From Lentiprolixibacter aurantiacus (GTDB lineage: Bacteria; Bacteroidota; Bacteroidia; Flavobacteriales; Flavobacteriaceae), in contig NZ_JAPFQP010000001.1 in NCBI RefSeq assembly GCF_026241225.1, positions 930,001 to 994,000 of the forward strand: a stretch of DNA of 64,000 nt. Reading direction: 5' to 3'. Every line of letters starts with the position of its first letter. The stretch's first letter is position 1. Below the pieces are notes generated by a model. That model made no database searches, was not told the DNA's origin, and was given only the letters and a program-made list of their open reading frames with translations. The position numbers were made by a program, and so were the translations under genes. Below, piece by piece: positions 51,576-60,616 of the stretch.

Positions 51576-53270
51576 CTATGCTACCATTATAGATTTAGAC
51601 ATTTTTCGGTCTGAAACCTGGATGCGGTAAATGTATTTACCGGTAGACAGGTGCATAGGCATGCGTTCGCGAATATTGATTTCAGTCGTTCCCTGTATCA
51701 TTATTTCGTTAACAACAGTACCTACATTTTGTCCGATAATATTGTAAAGCTGAATATCCACATGGGCCGTAAAGGGCATCTCCAGGAAAATATGTGGGGC
51801 CTCCTTGGTTGGATAAAATGGCTTGTGTACAATGGCTTCCAGCAATTCCGGAGTGGGATCTTCCGCTACCGGATCTTCCGGAGTTGGCGGCGTTGGCGGA
51901 TCATTGTTATAGGCAATATCCGGGAATTCCACACCACTACAGTTGAAACCTAAATTTACCGGGTTATAGGGATGGTTGAGCAGGTGTTGCTCTACCAATG
52001 GGATGGGAACACAAAGCCATTCTGCGAGTACGGTGGCATAGAGGTCCCTGAAGTCCATGGTGTACTCCAGGTTTCCTCGCCCATTTGGATTGTCAAGTGA
52101 TGGGTGATCCCCAACAAAAGCACTTCCGTTAAGCCCCGAACCAAAGAACAATGTGGGTGCTGCCTTTCCGTGGTCCGTACCATTGGATCCGTTTTCGAAG
52201 ATCCGTCGTCCGAACTCGGAAAAGGTCATACTTAGCACTTTTTCATCCTGCTGGGTGAAAGACAGGTCTTCGTAAAAGTTATTCACCGCAATGGATAATG
52301 TAGACATGAGTCTTTCGTGGGCCAGGGGCTGGTTTCCGTGGGTATCAAATCCACCCATGGAAATCATGTACACCTTGGTTCCCAGATTACCTTTAATTAA
52401 ACGTGCGAGCAGCGCCAGTTGCCTTGCAAAACCATTGTCCTGGTATTCCACCTGGTTTTGTCCCCGCTCATAGGCCTCGTGAATCAGCCCCGCGTACTCG
52501 TAGGTAGTGTTTGCGACTCCCCTCAGGAATTTAAGCTGATCGCCATACATACATTCGTTGAACAGGGCAGGGTCCAGGCTGTATTGCTGACCGGTTTGTG
52601 CAATTTCTTCCAACTGGTTGATGTTGGAGGTTACAAAGGCATAGTTGGTTTCCTCACCCTGGAAGATCAGGTTTCCGAAGTTACCGATCTGGATGGCCGC
52701 TGGTGAGGTCGGGGGGTTGATCAGGTAATCCGGGTAGAGGTCTTCAAAATAGCGTCCCATCCAACCGGTATCCAGACCTGTAAACCCTGTGGTGGTCAGG
52801 TCTGTATTGGCATAGATGTCGGAACCTGTAAAATGGGAAAGGCTTTGGTTTTCATAGCCTACCCCGTGAACAGCTTTGAATTGTCCCTCACCCCATAGAG
52901 GCTCCAGGGCATTCATATAGGAAGGTACTCCAAAATCATCAGTTAATTTCAGGATCTTACTTTCCGGGATATAGATATTGGGACGGGCATTGGCATAAGT
53001 ATCGTATTGCTGAATAGGAATAACGGTGCTCAAGCCGTCATTACCTCCTGATAACCTGATCAGGATCAGAATAGAATCTGAATCGGCATTGGCAATGGCC
53101 GCAGTAAGAGGCGATGGGGCCGAAGCAGAAAGCATATTGCTTCCCAGCATTATGGAACCAGAGCCCGCTATTCCCAGCGCCTGAAGGAAGGAACGCCGAC
53201 TCCAGTACTTGTGTTCCTCATCGTGCTGGTTCTGATCTTTTATGTTAATGGGGATATGATTGTTACACAT
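51576..53270 (-). CDS. DUF1501 protein with twin-arginine signal and type IX sorting domain
   Basis: The 564-residue protein has a Tat-like signal after a polar start (YWSRRSFLQALGIAGSGSIML, about residues 22-43). The DUF1501 body (sulfatase-like fold of unknown activity) shows ILIRLSGGNDGLSTVIP, GGFDTHGNQPLAHERLMSTL and TFSEFGRRIFENGSNGTDHG. After a Pro/acidic linker (NDPPTPPTPEDPVAEDPTPE) the last 75 residues look like a type A T9SS sorting domain ending TGKYIYRIQVSDRKMSKSIMVA-like strands. So the protein probably crosses the inner membrane folded and is then secreted to the surface. The DUF1800 gene lies 10 bases upstream. Confidence 0.9.
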   Translation of the reverse strand: MCNNHIPINIKDQNQHDEEHKYWSRRSFLQALGIAGSGSIMLGSNMLSASAPSPLTAAIANADSDSILILIRLSGGNDGLSTVIPIQQYDTYANARPNIYIPESKILKLTDDFGVPSYMNALEPLWGEGQFKAVHGVGYENQSLSHFTGSDIYANTDLTTTGFTGLDTGWMGRYFEDLYPDYLINPPTSPAAIQIGNFGNLIFQGEETNYAFVTSNINQLEEIAQTGQQYSLDPALFNECMYGDQLKFLRGVANTTYEYAGLIHEAYERGQNQVEYQDNGFARQLALLARLIKGNLGTKVYMISMGGFDTHGNQPLAHERLMSTLSIAVNNFYEDLSFTQQDEKVLSMTFSEFGRRIFENGSNGTDHGKAAPTLFFGSGLNGSAFVGDHPSLDNPNGRGNLEYTMDFRDLYATVLAEWLCVPIPLVEQHLLNHPYNPVNLGFNCSGVEFPDIAYNNDPPTPPTPEDPVAEDPTPELLEAIVHKPFYPTKEAPHIFLEMPFTAHVDIQLYNIIGQNVGTVVNEIMIQGTTEINIRERMPMHLSTGKYIYRIQVSDRKMSKSIMVA

Positions 53271-53280
53271 AGCAGTAGGT

Positions 53281-54789
53281 TTATTTTAGTTGGAACTCTG
53301 GTTGTCTGATTAGGTGCATCAACAGAAAGAATACCTGTTGGGGTACTTCCGGGCTAACGGCTAGCATCCAGAGGCCAAGGCCCCCCGGAATATAGTCCGG
53401 GCCGTAGTAGCTCTCCGGAACGTCCTCGATCTTGAAAACGGACATGGCGTTTTCAAAATCCTGTGCAGTTAACAAGCCCTTTGGGGTAAACTTGTTGACT
53501 AATGCACTAACGACGGTCTCCGGGTTGCTGGTGTTGCTATCGACTGCTCCCACAGCTTCCATTGCCAGAGTTCTAAATTGGTCCTGGCTATTCTGAAAAG
53601 CCATTTCCAGGAATACCTCAGAAGTAAGCCATCTCCCAATAATGAAATTGGTATTGATCCAGGAGCGGTCCCGCTGCCAGCCGGCCACATCAAAAGGATC
53701 AAAAAGTGTCTGACCCAGCATACGGCAGGTGCTTACTACATTGAGCAATAAGTTGTCATCATAACTAAAGCTGGTTTCATTAAGTAATCCCAGGTAGATA
53801 TCAAAAGGACTCTTTATGATTACCCCGATGGCTTCATCATCAAAAAAGTGCTCACTCTTGAAAAGTTGAGCCAGGACAGGGGCAATTTCAAAATTGCTGG
53901 CAATAAATGTGCTTGCCAGACCAGAAATAATTGCCTGCGCATTGCCGGCATCATCATCAGAATCCGGATGCACAAAAAACTCGTATAGTTTTTTGCATAT
54001 AAATCCTGCTATTTCGTTGGGGCGTTCTTCAAAGAGGATATCGATCACATCGTCGTACCCCCAGTTACCGGTGCGTCCAAGAATCGTCTTGGTACCTGCA
54101 TCGAACCGGGTGGGATCAAAGGTAACCTGCTCGCAGCCGAGCTCACCACGTTCCACATAACCGGTAAGGGCTCGTGAGGTTTCAATGATATCTTGTTCGG
54201 TATACCCGTTACCTTCACCCAATGTGAATAACTCATAAAGCTCACGCGCATAGTTTTCATTCGGGTTGTTGCCATTGTTGTAAGCCCCGTCGAGGTAATA
54301 GAGCATGGCCGAGGTAAGGCCTATTTCACTAACAAACGTTTTAAAGTTGCCAATAGCATTGCGCTGCAAACAGTCCGTGTAATAATATAGGAACGAATTA
54401 CAGTCGTATATATCTATCTCGGTCACAAAATGGTTGCTCCAGAAAAAGCTAAGCCGATCCCTGAGGTTGTCATTAAGCATGGCATTGGTATAGGTAATGC
54501 GCCATTCATCCAGCTGTTGCCGCCTCACCTGTCTTGCTGCATCATCATCTGCCGGATAGTTGCTATTGTTCCAATCGGCCCAAACAGGAGGAGCCGTTGG
54601 AGGCATGTTAACGGCCTCGCTGATCAGCGCGTCCACAAGGGGACCTGCGTTCTGACCAACCGCCTGATCGATAGTCTGAACTGAGGCACTGAAGCCCAGC
54701 CTTCTGTACAAATGCGCCGCCCTGAGTTTGTCCAGGGGAGTTGTGTATGGCGCTAATGTAGAAGTGTTACAATTAACGAAGAATTCCAT
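53281..54789 (-). CDS. DUF1800 family protein
   Basis: The 502-residue protein matches DUF1800 by AAHLYRRLGFSASVQTIDQA near the start, RLSFFWSNHFVTEIDIYDC, NYARELYELFTLGEGNGYTEQDIIETSRALTGY, and the closing GMLAVSPEVPQQVFFLLMHLIRQPEFQLK-type end. DUF1800 and DUF1501 proteins nearly always occur as a pair, as here, and the function is unknown. Unlike its partner this protein has no obvious export signal at the chosen start (MEFFVNCNTSTLAPYTTPLD). It heads the two-gene operon. Confidence 0.92.
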   Translation of the reverse strand: MEFFVNCNTSTLAPYTTPLDKLRAAHLYRRLGFSASVQTIDQAVGQNAGPLVDALISEAVNMPPTAPPVWADWNNSNYPADDDAARQVRRQQLDEWRITYTNAMLNDNLRDRLSFFWSNHFVTEIDIYDCNSFLYYYTDCLQRNAIGNFKTFVSEIGLTSAMLYYLDGAYNNGNNPNENYARELYELFTLGEGNGYTEQDIIETSRALTGYVERGELGCEQVTFDPTRFDAGTKTILGRTGNWGYDDVIDILFEERPNEIAGFICKKLYEFFVHPDSDDDAGNAQAIISGLASTFIASNFEIAPVLAQLFKSEHFFDDEAIGVIIKSPFDIYLGLLNETSFSYDDNLLLNVVSTCRMLGQTLFDPFDVAGWQRDRSWINTNFIIGRWLTSEVFLEMAFQNSQDQFRTLAMEAVGAVDSNTSNPETVVSALVNKFTPKGLLTAQDFENAMSVFKIEDVPESYYGPDYIPGGLGLWMLAVSPEVPQQVFFLLMHLIRQPEFQLK

Positions 54790-54979
54790 AGTCTTTTTTA
54801 GGCTTTAAGAACGTTCATGTGTTAGGGGCAAGTTCTTAACGATTAAACCTAATGTATATTATGGTATAAAAGGTTTTTTGGTTGTTCTGCAAGGTAAATT
54901 ACAATCTAATCCCTAATATGGGCTGAAATGCCTTGAAATTTCGATGAAATGCAGGAATTTTCTTAAAATAGAGCCATTT

Positions 54980-55339
54980 ATGGGAGATAGTTACCTTCTT
55001 GGAAAGCGGGGCGAAGATGCAGCAGCAAAGTTCTTACAAGAGATTGGATATGAGATTATTGGCAGGAATTACCGCTATATGAAGGCCGAAATTGACCTTA
55101 TCGCCAGAAAAGGAGATACGCTGGCCATTGTTGAGGTCAAAACCAGGACGGGGACTCCCCTGGAAAAAGTCCTGGATGCAATCCATCGCAGGAAAATAGA
55201 GCGATTACTCCAGGCAGCCGATCACTTCATTGTCTCAAATCAACTACAAGTAAATGCACGATTTGATATTATCTGGATTACCCGGGATAGGAAGGGTTTT
55301 AAATTGGATCATATTGAAAATGCTTTTTATCATTTTTGA
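54980..55339 (+). CDS. YraN/UPF0102 family endonuclease-like protein
   Basis: The ATG at 54980 (MGDSYLLGKRGEDAAAKFLQ) gives 119 residues, the usual family length; an in-frame ATG at 54944 adds 12 unrelated residues. Blocks GYEIIGRNYRYMKAEIDLIARKGDTLAIVEVKTR carry the nuclease-like E-x-D and E-x-K residues of the restriction-endonuclease fold. FDIIWITRDRKGFKLDHIENAF ends the protein. The family resembles Holliday-junction resolvases, but its role is unproven. It is divergent from the DUF1800 gene. Confidence 0.92.
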   Translation: MGDSYLLGKRGEDAAAKFLQEIGYEIIGRNYRYMKAEIDLIARKGDTLAIVEVKTRTGTPLEKVLDAIHRRKIERLLQAADHFIVSNQLQVNARFDIIWITRDRKGFKLDHIENAFYHF

Positions 55340-55349
55340 AATTTAACTA

Positions 55350-55381
55350 TTTGTGTTATTTGTAACATTATGTTAGTTTTG
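55350..55381 (+). promoter_or_regulatory. Promoter of the ACT-like gene
   Basis: TTTG at 55350-55353 and TAGTTTTG at 55374-55381 are 20 bases apart, matching the -33/-7 consensus. The leader to the ATG at 55398 is about 10 bases. Confidence 0.65.
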
Positions 55382-55397
55382 CTTCATACAGAAGAAT

Positions 55398-56057
55398 ATG
55401 AGAACTATTTCGGCAGTAGTAGAGAACTACATCAAGAAAAAGCCATTTTTGCAGAGTGCTTTGGCCCAGGGCATCATCAATCTTACTTCCTTATCCAGGC
55501 AGGTAAAACCTGAGGTGGAAGAGGAACTTGGGAAAGAGGTCCGGAACGGAGCGATTGTGATGGCGCTTAAACGCTTGTCGGATGATCTCGAATTCAGGGC
55601 TACACACCGGATACTGAAAGTACTTAAGAACATTGGTGAAATTACAGTAAGGTCGTCCCTGACGGATTTTACCTTCCTGGTCTCGGATTCCATACTCGAG
55701 AACCAAAGCCGGTTACTGGAAGAAGTAAACAGGAACAAGGATGTGTTTTATACTTCATCCCGAGGGGTTAATGAATTGAATATAGTGGTAAGCAATACTT
55801 TGGAAAGTACGGTGGAGGAATTTTTCAGGAATGAACGCTGTACCCAGAAAGCCAGTAACCTATCCTCCATTACAGTAAAGCTGCCTGCCGAAAACGTCTC
55901 CGTTCCCGGCATATATTATTTTATCTTTCAGAGACTCGCCTGGGAAGGGATTGTTCTTTATGAAGTAATATCAACCACAAACGAGTTCACCATTCTGGTT
56001 AATGATGAGCAGGTGGAAAGTGCTTTTAAGACCATAAAAGACCTTAAATCACTGTAA
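55398..56057 (+). CDS. ACT-domain-like cytoplasmic protein
   Basis: The 219-residue protein begins MRTISAVVENYIKKKPFLQSALAQGIINLTSLSRQVKPEVE, a helical part, then has two beta-alpha-beta modules: NELNIVVSNTLESTVEEFF and YYFIFQRLAWEGIVLYEVIST with NEFTILVNDEQVESAFKTIK. These resemble the tandem ACT domains of aspartate kinase regulatory regions, and such Bacteroidota proteins are often loosely annotated aspartate kinase. No kinase domain is present. A regulatory or small-molecule-binding role is plausible. It is convergent with mfd, 7 bases between stops. Confidence 0.8.
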   Translation: MRTISAVVENYIKKKPFLQSALAQGIINLTSLSRQVKPEVEEELGKEVRNGAIVMALKRLSDDLEFRATHRILKVLKNIGEITVRSSLTDFTFLVSDSILENQSRLLEEVNRNKDVFYTSSRGVNELNIVVSNTLESTVEEFFRNERCTQKASNLSSITVKLPAENVSVPGIYYFIFQRLAWEGIVLYEVISTTNEFTILVNDEQVESAFKTIKDLKSL

Positions 56058-56064
56058 CGTCCTT

Positions 56065-59000
56065 TTAATTTGCAGGTACTTTTTCCTGAAATGCGCTCAG
56101 GGCCAGGAGCGCATCATCAATGTGTTCGATCCCTTCTAAAATCAGCAAAAGCCTCAGGCCTTTTCGGGTTTGCTTTTCTTTTATTTTAACATCGCCCGGA
56201 TGTGCCTGGGCATGCCGTAAAACTCTCGTAAAAACCGGACTTTGGTAGTAGGCTGATTCTTGGTCCGAAATGAAATACCCCAGCAACTTGCCTTTTTTCA
56301 TTACCACTTTTTCCAGGCCCAAATCCTGGGCGATCCATTTGATCCTCACAGAATTCAGTAGATCCCTTGCCGGTTCGGGAAGCGGTCCGAAACGATCTAC
56401 CACCTGGGTCTCAAACTCCTCCAGCTCTCCATCGTCCTTAACCTCGTTAAGCCGGGTATACAGATTGAGCCTTTCCGAGATATTGTTAATGTAGGAATCG
56501 GGGAACAGCAATTCAAAGTCGCTATCCAACTGTGATTCTTTGACAAAACTGCCCTTATCTGCATCTGCATAGAGGTCTTTGAACTCTTTTTCCTTGAGCT
56601 CTTCTATCGCTTCTGCCAGGATCTTCTGATAGGTCTCAAAACCAATTTCATTGATAAATCCGCTTTGTTCTCCCCCAAGCAGGTCACCAGCTCCCCTTAT
56701 TTCCAGATCTTTCATGGCAATATTAAAGCCACTGCCGAGAGCGGTAAATTGTTCCAGTGCCTGAATGCGTTTGCGGGCTTCGGTAGTCATCATGTCATAG
56801 GGAGGGGTAATGAAGTAGCAAAAAGCCTTTTTGTTGCTTCTACCAACCCGGCCACGCATCTGGTGCAGGTCGCTTAAGCCAAAGTTGTTGGCATTGTTGA
56901 TCAGGATGGTATTGGCGTTGGTCACATCAAGGCCGCTTTCCACAATAGTAGTGGAGACAAGAACATCAAACTCCCCGTTCATAAATGCCAGCATAAGCTG
57001 TTCCAGTTTGCGCCCCTCCATCTGTCCGTGTCCAATTCCAATCTTTGCATCGGGAACAAGCCGCTGAAGCATTCCGGCCACTTCTTTAATATTCTCAATG
57101 CGGTTGTGTATAAAAAACACCTGTCCGCCCCGCTGTATCTCATAACTCACAGCATCCCTTATGATCGCCTCGTTGAAGCGTACTACATGGCTTTCAATAG
57201 GGTAGCGGTTTGGTGGGGGAGTATTGATTACCGAAAGGTCCCTTGCCGCCATAAGGCTGAATTGCAATGTTCTGGGGATGGGGGTGGCGGTCAGCGTTAG
57301 CACGTCCACATTTTCTTTCATTGCTTTCAGCTTGTCCTTTACGGAAACCCCGAACTTCTGTTCCTCATCAACAATCAACAACCCCAGGTCTTTAAAAGCA
57401 ACATTTTTATTGACCAACTGATGCGTTCCAATAACGATATCCAGTTGTCCGGAGGCCAGTTTTTCCTGAATCTCACGTTTTTCCTTTGCCGTCCGGAACC
57501 TGTTCAGGTAATCTACAGAAACCGGCATGTCTTTCAATCGTTCTGAAAAAGTACGATTATGCTGAAAAGCCAGAATGGTAGTAGGTACAAGGACAGCTAC
57601 CTGTTTCCCGTTTTCCACGGCCTTGAACGCTGCCCTGATGGCTACCTCTGTTTTTCCAAAGCCCACATCCCCGCAAATAAGTCGGTCCATGGGTCTGGTA
57701 CTTTCCATATCCTTTTTGATATCATCCGTGGCTTTGCTCTGGTCCGGGGTGTCTTCATAGAGGAAAGATGCTTCCAGTTCGTGCTGCAAATAGCTGTCAG
57801 GAGCGTACTGAAAACCTTTCTGCAAGCGGCGCTTGGCATAAACCTTAATAAGGTCGAAGGCTATTTTCTTAACCCTGGACTTGGTTTTTTGCTTGAGTTT
57901 TTTCCAGGCGGCAGAGCCCAGTTTGTATATCTTGGGAACTGCTCCATCTTTCCCATTGTACTTTGCAATTTTATGCAGGGAGTGGATACTGACATAGAGA
58001 ATGTCCCGATCCCCATACATCAGTTTGATAGCCTCCTGGGTTTTCCCCTCAACCTCTATTTTTTTAAGGCCGCCAAATTTTCCTATGCCGTGATCAATAT
58101 GGGTTACGTAATCTCCTATTTCGAGTTTATTCAGCTCCTTTAAGGTGATTGCCTGCTTTTTTGCATACCCATTTTTCAGATGAAACTTGTGATAGCGTTC
58201 AAAGATCTGGTGGTCGGTAAGGCAAACAAGTTTGAGGTCGTCACTGATAAACCCCTGGAACAGTGGCAGCACCAGAGTTTTGTAATGAACCACCTCATCC
58301 ATCTGGTCAAAAATATCATGAAACCGCTGTGCCTGCTGCTCGGTGGCGCAGCACAAAACATTTTGGTAGCCTTCTTCATAACGCTTATTCAGTGCATTAA
58401 TGAGAAGATCAAACTTCTTGTTGAAGGCGGGTTGCGGGTGACTGCTGAAGGATACCTCTTTAATTTCCTGATCTGCATTCGGGATAAGCGGAATCCTTGA
58501 GGCTTTTCCCCCAAGGGTTATTACCGAAACCGAAGCCAGCTGTTCCCTCAGCAAGTTGCTGTTCACAAAAAGTTCTGCGGGTGTGCTGTGTGTAAGTTCG
58601 GATGCCAGTTTGCTGAACTCATTCCTGGCTTTATCAAAGAAATCATCGATCCGGTGAAAAAGCATTTCCGGGTTTTTGATGAACACCCGGGTATTCCCCG
58701 TGATGTATTTCAGAAAACTTTCCCGTGATTCCTGCAAAAACTTGTTTTCCACGTTGGGGATAATCCGGATACGTTTTACCTGGCCTGTGGACAGTTGTGT
58801 TTCCACATCGAAGGTCCGTATACTGTCTACCTCATTGCCAAAAAACTCAATCCGATAAGGTTCATCGTGAGAAAAGGAAAAGACATCCACAATACCACCC
58901 CTAACCGAAAACTCCCCTGGTTCGGTAACAAAATCTACCCTTTTAAACTCGTATTCAAAAAGCACCTCGTTCAGGAAGTCAAGAGAATAGGAATCCTGCA

Positions 59001-59439
59001 CCTGAATCTTAAGGGTATTTTTTTCCAGTTCCTTCCGCGTAACCACCTTTTCAAAAAGGGCATCCGGATAGGTCACGATCAAAGCCGGTTTCTTTCGGGA
59101 GTTGATCCTGTTGAGCACCTCTGCCCTCAGAAGCACGTTGGCGTTGTCTGTTTCTTCTATCTGGTAGGGTCTCCGGTAACTGCCGGGAAAGAACAGCACA
59201 TCCTTGTCTCCCAGGAGATGTTCGAGGTCGTTTAGGTAATAGGCAGCTTCTTCCTTGTCGTTAAAGACCAGCAAAAATGGTTCTGATGAAGTTCTGAAAA
59301 GGGAAGCGAGAACAAATGAAAGGGAAGAACCCGGGAGGTCATTGATTGCTGTGACACGTCCTTTTTGGGCAATAGCTTCCCTCAGAATCCCCAATTGGGG
59401 AGCCTGTTCAAAAAGTTTTTCTATGGTGGATTTGGTCAC
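56065..59439 (-). CDS. mfd: Transcription-repair coupling factor
   Basis: I choose the GTG at 59439 (1124 residues, starting MTKSTIEKLFEQ); a TTG at 59457 is part of the TATATTTG box and cannot be translated from the predicted transcript. All Mfd modules are in order: UvrB-like N-terminus (LLVFNDKEEAAYYLNDLE), the RNA-polymerase-interacting domain (LEIGDYVTHIDHGIGKFGG), Walker A ICGDVGFGKTEVAIRAAF, DEEQ box LLIVDEEQKFG, TATPIPRTL, the motif V-VI stretch NANTILINNANNFGLSDLHQMRGRVGR and the TRCF C-terminus. It displaces stalled RNA polymerase and recruits UvrA. Length is normal. Confidence 0.98.
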   Translation of the reverse strand: MTKSTIEKLFEQAPQLGILREAIAQKGRVTAINDLPGSSLSFVLASLFRTSSEPFLLVFNDKEEAAYYLNDLEHLLGDKDVLFFPGSYRRPYQIEETDNANVLLRAEVLNRINSRKKPALIVTYPDALFEKVVTRKELEKNTLKIQVQDSYSLDFLNEVLFEYEFKRVDFVTEPGEFSVRGGIVDVFSFSHDEPYRIEFFGNEVDSIRTFDVETQLSTGQVKRIRIIPNVENKFLQESRESFLKYITGNTRVFIKNPEMLFHRIDDFFDKARNEFSKLASELTHSTPAELFVNSNLLREQLASVSVITLGGKASRIPLIPNADQEIKEVSFSSHPQPAFNKKFDLLINALNKRYEEGYQNVLCCATEQQAQRFHDIFDQMDEVVHYKTLVLPLFQGFISDDLKLVCLTDHQIFERYHKFHLKNGYAKKQAITLKELNKLEIGDYVTHIDHGIGKFGGLKKIEVEGKTQEAIKLMYGDRDILYVSIHSLHKIAKYNGKDGAVPKIYKLGSAAWKKLKQKTKSRVKKIAFDLIKVYAKRRLQKGFQYAPDSYLQHELEASFLYEDTPDQSKATDDIKKDMESTRPMDRLICGDVGFGKTEVAIRAAFKAVENGKQVAVLVPTTILAFQHNRTFSERLKDMPVSVDYLNRFRTAKEKREIQEKLASGQLDIVIGTHQLVNKNVAFKDLGLLIVDEEQKFGVSVKDKLKAMKENVDVLTLTATPIPRTLQFSLMAARDLSVINTPPPNRYPIESHVVRFNEAIIRDAVSYEIQRGGQVFFIHNRIENIKEVAGMLQRLVPDAKIGIGHGQMEGRKLEQLMLAFMNGEFDVLVSTTIVESGLDVTNANTILINNANNFGLSDLHQMRGRVGRSNKKAFCYFITPPYDMMTTEARKRIQALEQFTALGSGFNIAMKDLEIRGAGDLLGGEQSGFINEIGFETYQKILAEAIEELKEKEFKDLYADADKGSFVKESQLDSDFELLFPDSYINNISERLNLYTRLNEVKDDGELEEFETQVVDRFGPLPEPARDLLNSVRIKWIAQDLGLEKVVMKKGKLLGYFISDQESAYYQSPVFTRVLRHAQAHPGDVKIKEKQTRKGLRLLLILEGIEHIDDALLALSAFQEKVPAN

Positions 59440-59454
59440 CCGGTAACTTTTGTG

Positions 59455-59462
59455 CAAATATA
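59455..59462 (-). promoter_or_regulatory. -7 promoter box of mfd
   Basis: The minus strand reads TATATTTG, with a TTG 18 bases further upstream. The transcript starts near 59449, which decides for the GTG at 59439 as the translation start. The box lies just past the 3' end of the aminotransferase gene. Confidence 0.6.
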
Positions 59463-59467
59463 CTCAC

Positions 59468-60616
59468 TCAATCCTGAAAACAACTGGCCAGTCGCTCAAA
59501 ATCAGCGGTTGTATTGTACAAATGAGGACTCACCCGAATGGCCTCTCCCCGATAGGATACATATATGTTCCGGCTTTCCATCCTGCTTTTTATGCTTTCC
59601 AGATCATGTTCGGGGCGCAGGTATATCCCGAATAAATGTTTTGCGCGGTAGGCATCTTCCTCAATGAAATACCCTGCCTCCCTGATGCTACTAACCGCCT
59701 TTGCCGAAATATGCTGACAATAGTGTTGTATATTTTCTGGTTTCCACAGCAGTAATTCCTCCACGGCTTTTAGCAACATCGGAATATGATTGAAATTACT
59801 GGATTCCCCTACAGAGTAACGCTCTGCTCCGGGCTGGAATTTTTCCTGGTATGCGGTCAGGCCTTTGAAATCTTCACTGTTCAGCCGGTTGATCCAGTTC
59901 TCTTCTATGGGAATACCCTCATTGAAAGACTCACTGTAATAAGCTAATCCAAGGGAGTATGGGCCCAGAAGCCATTTATAACCAGCACAAATCAGTGCAT
60001 CGGGTTTCAGTTCCTTTATGGAAAAAGGCAGTGCGCCAACGCTTTGGGTTCCGTCTACAACCAAAAGGGCTCCGTGTTCCCGGCTTTTTTTTCGGATTGC
60101 CTTAAGATCAAACAAAGTCCCGTCTGCCCAATGCACATGGGGCAGGGCTACCACCGCGGTTTTATCCGTAATCTGCTCAAGGATAGACTCATTCCATTTT
60201 TCTCCCCTGTTTTCAAAGGTGTCAGGTGGTGTTACCGTTCTCAGAACCCCTCCCTTGCTGTCAGCAAGCCTTTTCCAGGAGTAGACGTGGCTGGGAAATT
60301 GTTCGGCAACCATAACGATCTCTTCCCCCTCTTTGAGTGAAATGTTTCTGGCAGCATTGGCAATTCCGTAAGAAGCTGATGGTACAATGGCTATTTGCTG
60401 AGGTGATTCCAGGGCAATTAAGCCCGCAAACTTTTTTTTGAGGAGGTTCCTGTTTGCAAAAAAATCGTCCGCACTGATCTTATACGGTTGGTTCTTTTTC
60501 CTCAGTGCTGTTATGCCTGCTTCCTCTACAGATTTGAGCTGGGGCGACATATAGGCCGCGTTCAGATAGGTAATCCCATCCGGCAGGCTAAACTTATCTT
60601 TCTGACATTCTATCAT
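59468..60616 (-). CDS. Class V aminotransferase family protein
   Basis: The 382-residue PLP enzyme shows YLNAAYMSPQLKSVEEAG near the start, IVPSASYGIANAARNI, the cofactor-binding aspartate in LLVVDGTQSVGALPF and the Schiff-base lysine in ICAGYKWLLGPYS. C-terminal VSYRGEAIRVSPHLYNTTADFERL is typical of the isopenicillin-N-epimerase/cysteine-desulfurase-like group. The substrate is unknown. Its start overlaps the end of the pdeM-like gene by 4 bases, placing it at the end of the ligase-associated repair operon, so a link to that system is possible but unproven. Confidence 0.9.
   Translation of the reverse strand: MIECQKDKFSLPDGITYLNAAYMSPQLKSVEEAGITALRKKNQPYKISADDFFANRNLLKKKFAGLIALESPQQIAIVPSASYGIANAARNISLKEGEEIVMVAEQFPSHVYSWKRLADSKGGVLRTVTPPDTFENRGEKWNESILEQITDKTAVVALPHVHWADGTLFDLKAIRKKSREHGALLVVDGTQSVGALPFSIKELKPDALICAGYKWLLGPYSLGLAYYSESFNEGIPIEENWINRLNSEDFKGLTAYQEKFQPGAERYSVGESSNFNHIPMLLKAVEELLLWKPENIQHYCQHISAKAVSSIREAGYFIEEDAYRAKHLFGIYLRPEHDLESIKSRMESRNIYVSYRGEAIRVSPHLYNTTADFERLASCFQD

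Noticed and set aside
57559-58143. 194-residue plus-strand frame inside mfd
   Set aside because: Antisense to conserved Mfd motifs, with no promoter and no recognisable domain.
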